Shown piece after piece: positions 21,321-25,101 of a stretch of 25,101 bases of DNA (its first letter is position 1; every line of letters starts with the position of its first letter). The notes below the pieces were generated by a model. That model had not been told where the DNA came from, did not search any database, and saw only the letters and a list, made by a program, of their open reading frames with translations. The stretch is from an uncultured Clostridia bacterium. GTDB taxonomy: Bacteria; Bacillota; Clostridia; Oscillospirales; Oscillospiraceae. The stretch spans positions 1-25,101 of the forward strand of contig CALICR010000113.1 of assembly GCA_938049125.1 (NCBI GenBank). Reading direction: 5' to 3'. The position numbers and the translations under genes were made by a program.

Positions 21321-23059
21321 TCAAGCGACTCGCACGCAGCGTGCGCCAGTATAAGCTCCCGTCCATGCTCGCGCCGCTGTTTATCCTCGGCGAGGCCGCC
21401 ATGGAGGTCCTGATCCCGACCCTGATGGCCAACCTCATCGACTACGGCATCGAAATGCAGAACATGAGCTATGTGCTGAAGGTCTCCGGCCAGCTGCTGC
21501 TCTGCGCCCTGTGCTCCCTCGGCTGCGGCTTCGCCTCGGCCTACTTCGGCGCGAAGGCCAGCACCGGCTTCGGCGCGAACCTGCGCCATGACATCTTCTA
21601 CCGGGTGCAGGACTTCTCGTTCTCCAACATCGACCGGTTCTCCGCGTCCTCGCTGGTCACCCGGCTCACCACCGACGTGTCCAACATCCAGAACGCCTTT
21701 ATGATGATCATCCGCGGCGCGTTCCGCTCCCCCGCCCTGCTCATCTTCTCCATCATCATGGCGGCCCGCATCCGGCCCTCCATGTGCATCATCTACCTCT
21801 GCGCCGTGCCCATCCTGGCCGTCGCCATCTACATCCTGATGCGCCGCGCCCACCCCATCATGGAGCGCGTCTTCAAGACCTACGACAAGCTGAACAACGT
21901 CGTGGCCGAGAACCTCCACGGCATCCGCGTCGTCAAGAGCTACGTCCGCGAGGAGCACGAGAAGGAAAAGTTCAACGGCGTCTCCGAGGAGATCTACGAG
22001 GGCTTCGTGAGCGGCGAAAAGCACATCATCCTCAACCAGCCCATCATGATGACCGTGGTCTACGGCTGCATGCTGCTCATCTCCTGGTTCGGCGCCAAGG
22101 CCATCATTGCCTCGGGCAACCACCCGGAGCTGGGCATGACCACGGGCCAGCTCACCAGCATGTTCACCTACACGATCCAAATCCTCATGGCCCTCATGAT
22201 GCTCTCCATGATCTTCATGATGATTGTCATCTCCCGGGCCTCGGCGGAGCGCATCGACGAGGTGCTCCGGACCGTCTCCGACCTCCAGAACCCCGAGAAC
22301 GCCCGGACCGAGGTTCCTGACGGCTCCATCCGCTTCGACGACGTCTCCTTCCGCTACTCGAAGAAGGCGGACCGCGACGCCCTGTCCCACATCGACCTCG
22401 ACATTCGGTCCGGCGAGACCATCGGCATCCTCGGCGGCACCGGCTCCTCCAAATCGACGCTGGTGCAGCTCATCCCGCGGCTCTACGACGTCAGCACAGG
22501 CAGCATCCGGGTCGGCGGCCACGACGTGCGGGAGTACGACCTCCGCACGCTCCGCGACTCCGTCGCCATGGTGCTCCAGAAGAACGTCCTCTTCTCCGGC
22601 ACCATCAAGGAGAACCTCCGCTGGGGCAACGAGCACGCCACGGACGAGGAGCTGGTCCACGCCTGCGAGCTGGCCCAGGCCGACGGCTTCATCCGTGCCC
22701 TGCCGGACGGCTACGACACGAAGCTGGAGCAGGGCGGCACCAACGTTTCCGGCGGCCAGAAGCAGCGTCTCTGCATCGCCCGCGCCCTGCTGAAGAATCC
22801 GAAAATTCTGATTCTCGACGACTCCACCTCCGCCGTGGACACCCACACCGACGCCCTCATCCGCGGCGCCTTCCGCAATGAGCTGCCTCACGTGACGAAG
22901 CTCATCATCGCCCAGCGCGTGGCCTCCGTGGAGGACGCGGACCGTGTCATCGTCCTGGACGGCGGCCGCGTCGCCGCCTTCGACACGCCGGAAAACCTCA
23001 TGAAGACCAACAAGATTTATCAGGAGGTCGCCGCCTCCCAGAAGAAAGGGGGAGAATGA
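21317..23059 (+). CDS. ABC exporter half-transporter with degenerate ATP site
   Basis: A 580-residue half-transporter. The transmembrane domain (about 1-310) has six hydrophobic segments, and the nucleotide-binding domain runs from about 330. The signature is VSGGQKQR. Three consensus residues are altered: Walker A is GGTGSSKST (Ser before K379 in place of Gly), Walker B ends LILDDS (D502 where the catalytic Glu normally sits), and the switch His is Gln (IAQR, Q533). Its partner encoded next door is canonical, so the two form a heterodimer with one active and one degenerate site. Such pairs export drugs, lipids or peptides. The start ATG overlaps the marR stop; GGAGG lies upstream. Confidence 0.94.
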   Translation: MIKRLARSVRQYKLPSMLAPLFILGEAAMEVLIPTLMANLIDYGIEMQNMSYVLKVSGQLLLCALCSLGCGFASAYFGAKASTGFGANLRHDIFYRVQDFSFSNIDRFSASSLVTRLTTDVSNIQNAFMMIIRGAFRSPALLIFSIIMAARIRPSMCIIYLCAVPILAVAIYILMRRAHPIMERVFKTYDKLNNVVAENLHGIRVVKSYVREEHEKEKFNGVSEEIYEGFVSGEKHIILNQPIMMTVVYGCMLLISWFGAKAIIASGNHPELGMTTGQLTSMFTYTIQILMALMMLSMIFMMIVISRASAERIDEVLRTVSDLQNPENARTEVPDGSIRFDDVSFRYSKKADRDALSHIDLDIRSGETIGILGGTGSSKSTLVQLIPRLYDVSTGSIRVGGHDVREYDLRTLRDSVAMVLQKNVLFSGTIKENLRWGNEHATDEELVHACELAQADGFIRALPDGYDTKLEQGGTNVSGGQKQRLCIARALLKNPKILILDDSTSAVDTHTDALIRGAFRNELPHVTKLIIAQRVASVEDADRVIVLDGGRVAAFDTPENLMKTNKIYQEVAASQKKGGE

Positions 23060-23062
23060 TCC

Positions 23063-24961
23063 ATGCCTCCGATGAGAATGAAAACCAAGGGCGTTCCCTC
23101 CAAGCCCAAGGACGTCCGCGCCACGCTCAAGCGGCTTCTCTCCTACATGAAGCCCTACAAGGCCCGGCTGATCCTCGTGTGCATCTGCATCGTGCTCAGC
23201 GCCGTAACCAACTCCGTGGCCGCCCTGTTCATGAAGAACCTCATTGACGGCTACATCGTCCCCATGCTCTCTCAGAGCGTGCCGGACTTCGCGCCGCTGC
23301 TACGGATGCTGCTGCTCATGGCCTGCGCCTTCGGCATCGGCATCTTCTCCGGCTACCTCTACAACCGGCTGATGGTCACCATCGCCCACAGCGTCCTGCG
23401 CCAGATCCGCAACGAGATGTTCGCCCATATGCAGACGCTGCCCATCAAGTACTTCGACACCCATTCCCACGGCGACATCATGAGCTACTACACCAACGAC
23501 GCCGACACGCTGCGCCAGCTCATCACCCAGGCGCTGCCCCAGACCGCGTCGTCAGTCATCTCCGTCGCCGCCGCCTTCTTCTCCATGCTCTTCGTCAGCC
23601 CGCTGCTGACGGTGCTGGTCATCGTCACCATCGTGCTCATGATGCTCTTCGTCAAGATGTGCGCGGGCCGCTCCGGCAAGCACTTCATCGGCCAGCAGGT
23701 CATGCTGGGCAAGGTCAACGGCTACATGGAGGAGATGATCAACGGCCAGAAGGTCGTCAAGGTCTTCACCCACGAGGACAAGACGAAGGAGGAGTTCGAC
23801 CGGCTCAACGAGCAGCTGCGGGAGAACGCCTTCCAGGCCAACAAGTACGCCAGCATCCTCATGCCCGTGCTCCACAACCTGGGCTACCTCCAGTATATCC
23901 TCCTGGCGCTGGCGGGCAGCCTTCTGGCCATCCGCGGCGTCGGCGGCATGACGCTGGGCGGCGTTGTGTCCTTCCTCCAGCTCTCCAAGAGCTTCACGAA
24001 CCCCATCTCCCAGATCTCCCAGCAGTTCAACAACATCATCATGGCCCTGGCCGGTGCGGAGCGCATCTTCCAGCATCTCGACGAGACCTCCGAGGAGGAC
24101 CATGGCTACGTCACCCTGGTCAACGCCCGCTATGACGAGACCGGCGCGCTGACCGAGTCCAAGGAGCCCACTGGCATCTGGGCCTGGAAGCACCCCCACG
24201 GCGACGGCACCCTCACCTACACCCGCCTCCGGGGCGACGTTCAGCTCACAGACGTGGACTTCGGCTACATGCCCGGCAAGCTGGTGCTGCACGACATCTC
24301 GCTCTACGCGAAGCCGGGCCAGAAGGTCGCCTTCGTCGGCTCCACCGGCGCCGGCAAGACCACCATCACCAACCTCATCAATCGGTTTTATGACATCGAG
24401 GACGGCAAGATCCGCTACGACGGCATCAACATCAACAAGATCAAGAAGCCGGACCTGCGCCGCAGCCTCGGCATCGTGCTCCAGGACACGAACCTCTTCA
24501 CCGGCACCGTCATGGATAACATCCGCTACGGCCGTCTGGAGGCCACGGATGAGGAGTGTATCGCCGCCGCGAAACTGGCCAACGCCGACGACTTCATCAC
24601 CCGCCTGCCCGACGGCTATCAGACCATGCTCACGGGCAACGGCGAGAGCCTCAGCCAGGGCCAGCGGCAGCTGCTCTCCATCGCCCGGGCCGCCGTGGCC
24701 GACCCACCGGTCATGATCCTCGACGAGGCCACCTCCTCCATCGACACCCGGACCGAGGCTCTGGTCCAGCGGGGCATGGACGCGCTGATGAACGGGCGCA
24801 CCGTCTTTGTCATCGCCCACCGGCTCTCCACGGTCCAGAACTCCGACGTCATCATGGTCCTGGACGGCGGCCGCATCATCGAGCGCGGCACCCACGAGGA
24901 CCTCATCGCCCAGAAGGGCACCTATTACCGCCTCTATACCGGCGCCTTCGAACTGGAATAA
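23063..24961 (+). CDS. ABC exporter half-transporter with canonical ATPase motifs
   Basis: A 632-residue partner of the preceding gene. The transmembrane domain spans about residues 30-335. The nucleotide-binding domain has Walker A GSTGAGKTT (K432), signature LSQGQRQ, Walker B MILDEATSS (catalytic E555) and switch H586 in IAHRLST. Between the two domains an insertion of about 50 residues (DETGALTESKEPTGIWAWKHPHG region, about 345-395) lengthens the protein, as seen in many clostridial members of this pair. Its Walker motifs with the VSGGQ of the partner form the hydrolytic site. The start lies 3 nt after the previous stop with GGGGGAG upstream; an in-frame ATG three codons on (23072) is an alternative. 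Confidence 0.94.
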   Translation: MPPMRMKTKGVPSKPKDVRATLKRLLSYMKPYKARLILVCICIVLSAVTNSVAALFMKNLIDGYIVPMLSQSVPDFAPLLRMLLLMACAFGIGIFSGYLYNRLMVTIAHSVLRQIRNEMFAHMQTLPIKYFDTHSHGDIMSYYTNDADTLRQLITQALPQTASSVISVAAAFFSMLFVSPLLTVLVIVTIVLMMLFVKMCAGRSGKHFIGQQVMLGKVNGYMEEMINGQKVVKVFTHEDKTKEEFDRLNEQLRENAFQANKYASILMPVLHNLGYLQYILLALAGSLLAIRGVGGMTLGGVVSFLQLSKSFTNPISQISQQFNNIIMALAGAERIFQHLDETSEEDHGYVTLVNARYDETGALTESKEPTGIWAWKHPHGDGTLTYTRLRGDVQLTDVDFGYMPGKLVLHDISLYAKPGQKVAFVGSTGAGKTTITNLINRFYDIEDGKIRYDGININKIKKPDLRRSLGIVLQDTNLFTGTVMDNIRYGRLEATDEECIAAAKLANADDFITRLPDGYQTMLTGNGESLSQGQRQLLSIARAAVADPPVMILDEATSSIDTRTEALVQRGMDALMNGRTVFVIAHRLSTVQNSDVIMVLDGGRIIERGTHEDLIAQKGTYYRLYTGAFELE

Positions 24962-24968
24962 GGCAGAA

Positions 24969-25003
24969 AACGCCCCTCCGCAGCGCGTCTGCGGAGGGGC
25001 GTT
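24969..25003. terminator. Terminator between the ABC operon and the convergent gene
   Basis: A perfect 15-bp stem (24969-24983 and 24989-25003) with loop CGCGT lies 8 nt after the ABC stop and 14 nt before the stop of the convergent gene. The U-tracts are weak on both sides. Confidence 0.75.
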
Positions 25004-25016
25004 GTATTGCCTGCGC

Positions 25017-25101
25017 TCAGGCGTCCTGGGCCGCAAAGAAGGCTTCGATCTCTGCCCGGGACGCGGCGGCGGAGCCCTGGATAAAGTCCGGCTTGCCGCC
25101 G
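25017..25101 (-). CDS. C-terminal fragment, DHHA1-like (alanyl-tRNA synthetase or alanyl-tRNA editing protein), partial
   Basis: Only the last 27 codons are inside the window; the gene continues past the contig end. They read GGKPDFIQGSAAASRAEIE and end in a short helix (AFFAAQDA). GG[KR]PD followed by a Q-G turn is the closing motif of the DHHA1 domain in AlaRS and related editing proteins. The fragment is too short to choose between them. Confidence 0.55.
   Translation of the reverse strand, partial: GGKPDFIQGSAAASRAEIEAFFAAQDA

Noticed and set aside
1..25101. CRISPR arrays, insertion sequences, prophage genes, tRNA or rRNA genes
   Set aside because: I read both strands for regularly spaced repeats, transposase or integrase motifs and tRNA cloverleaf cores and found none. 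The window is housekeeping and metabolic genes with a few accessory ones.

Overview
The window is about 25 kb of GC-rich DNA. It is densely coded and has Gram-positive style promoters, GGAGG ribosome-binding sites and hairpin terminators. The gene content points to a high-GC clostridium, probably an Oscillospiraceae-type gut bacterium: a two-subunit glycine dehydrogenase (gcvPA/gcvPB), a tandem glycine riboswitch, a UPF0371/DUF1846 protein and a heterodimeric multidrug-type ABC exporter. The taxon is inferred, because there is no rRNA or other phylogenetic marker to test. The first 21 bases match the end of the Illumina TruSeq read-2 adapter and are not genomic. The window also ends inside a gene, so it looks like a complete short-read contig.

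Positions 66-8623 are all on the minus strand and hold glycine cleavage genes and a regulator. Read in the direction of transcription they are: a stand-alone gcvT paralogue with its own promoter; a tandem glycine riboswitch with an overlapping terminator; an 884-residue protein that joins a complete aminomethyltransferase (T-protein) to a complete, divergent serine hydroxymethyltransferase; a separately promoted gcvH-gcvPA-gcvPB operon; and an IclR-family regulator. Together the T, H and P proteins convert glycine to CO2, NH3 and methylene-tetrahydrofolate. The fused SHMT could pass that one-carbon unit to a second glycine to give serine, or the pathway could run in reverse. The L-protein is not in the window.

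Positions 9138-13962: prfC (release factor 3) on the plus strand faces a minus-strand series of lysR regulator, small unknown protein, GNAT acetyltransferase, frameshifted LOG-family gene, DUF523 protein and a 78-residue Cys-rich protein with 22 consecutive prolines and a C-terminal membrane segment.

Positions 14098-19001: purA and purB, the two enzymes that act around adenylosuccinate, lie in tandem on the plus strand and are divergent from lysR, with candidate LysR boxes between. A GtrA-family membrane protein (minus strand) and a UPF0371/DUF1846 protein (plus strand) follow.

Positions 19187-25101: a membrane-anchored polysaccharide-deacetylase-like protein, then a marR-ABC-ABC operon with two near-identical palindromes just downstream of its promoter, and finally the C-terminal end of a DHHA1-like (alanyl-tRNA synthetase or editing) protein cut by the contig end.

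The most notable items are the GcvT-SHMT fusion with its split regulation, the polyproline membrane protein, the degenerate nucleotide site of the ABC pair, and several unassigned palindromic operators.
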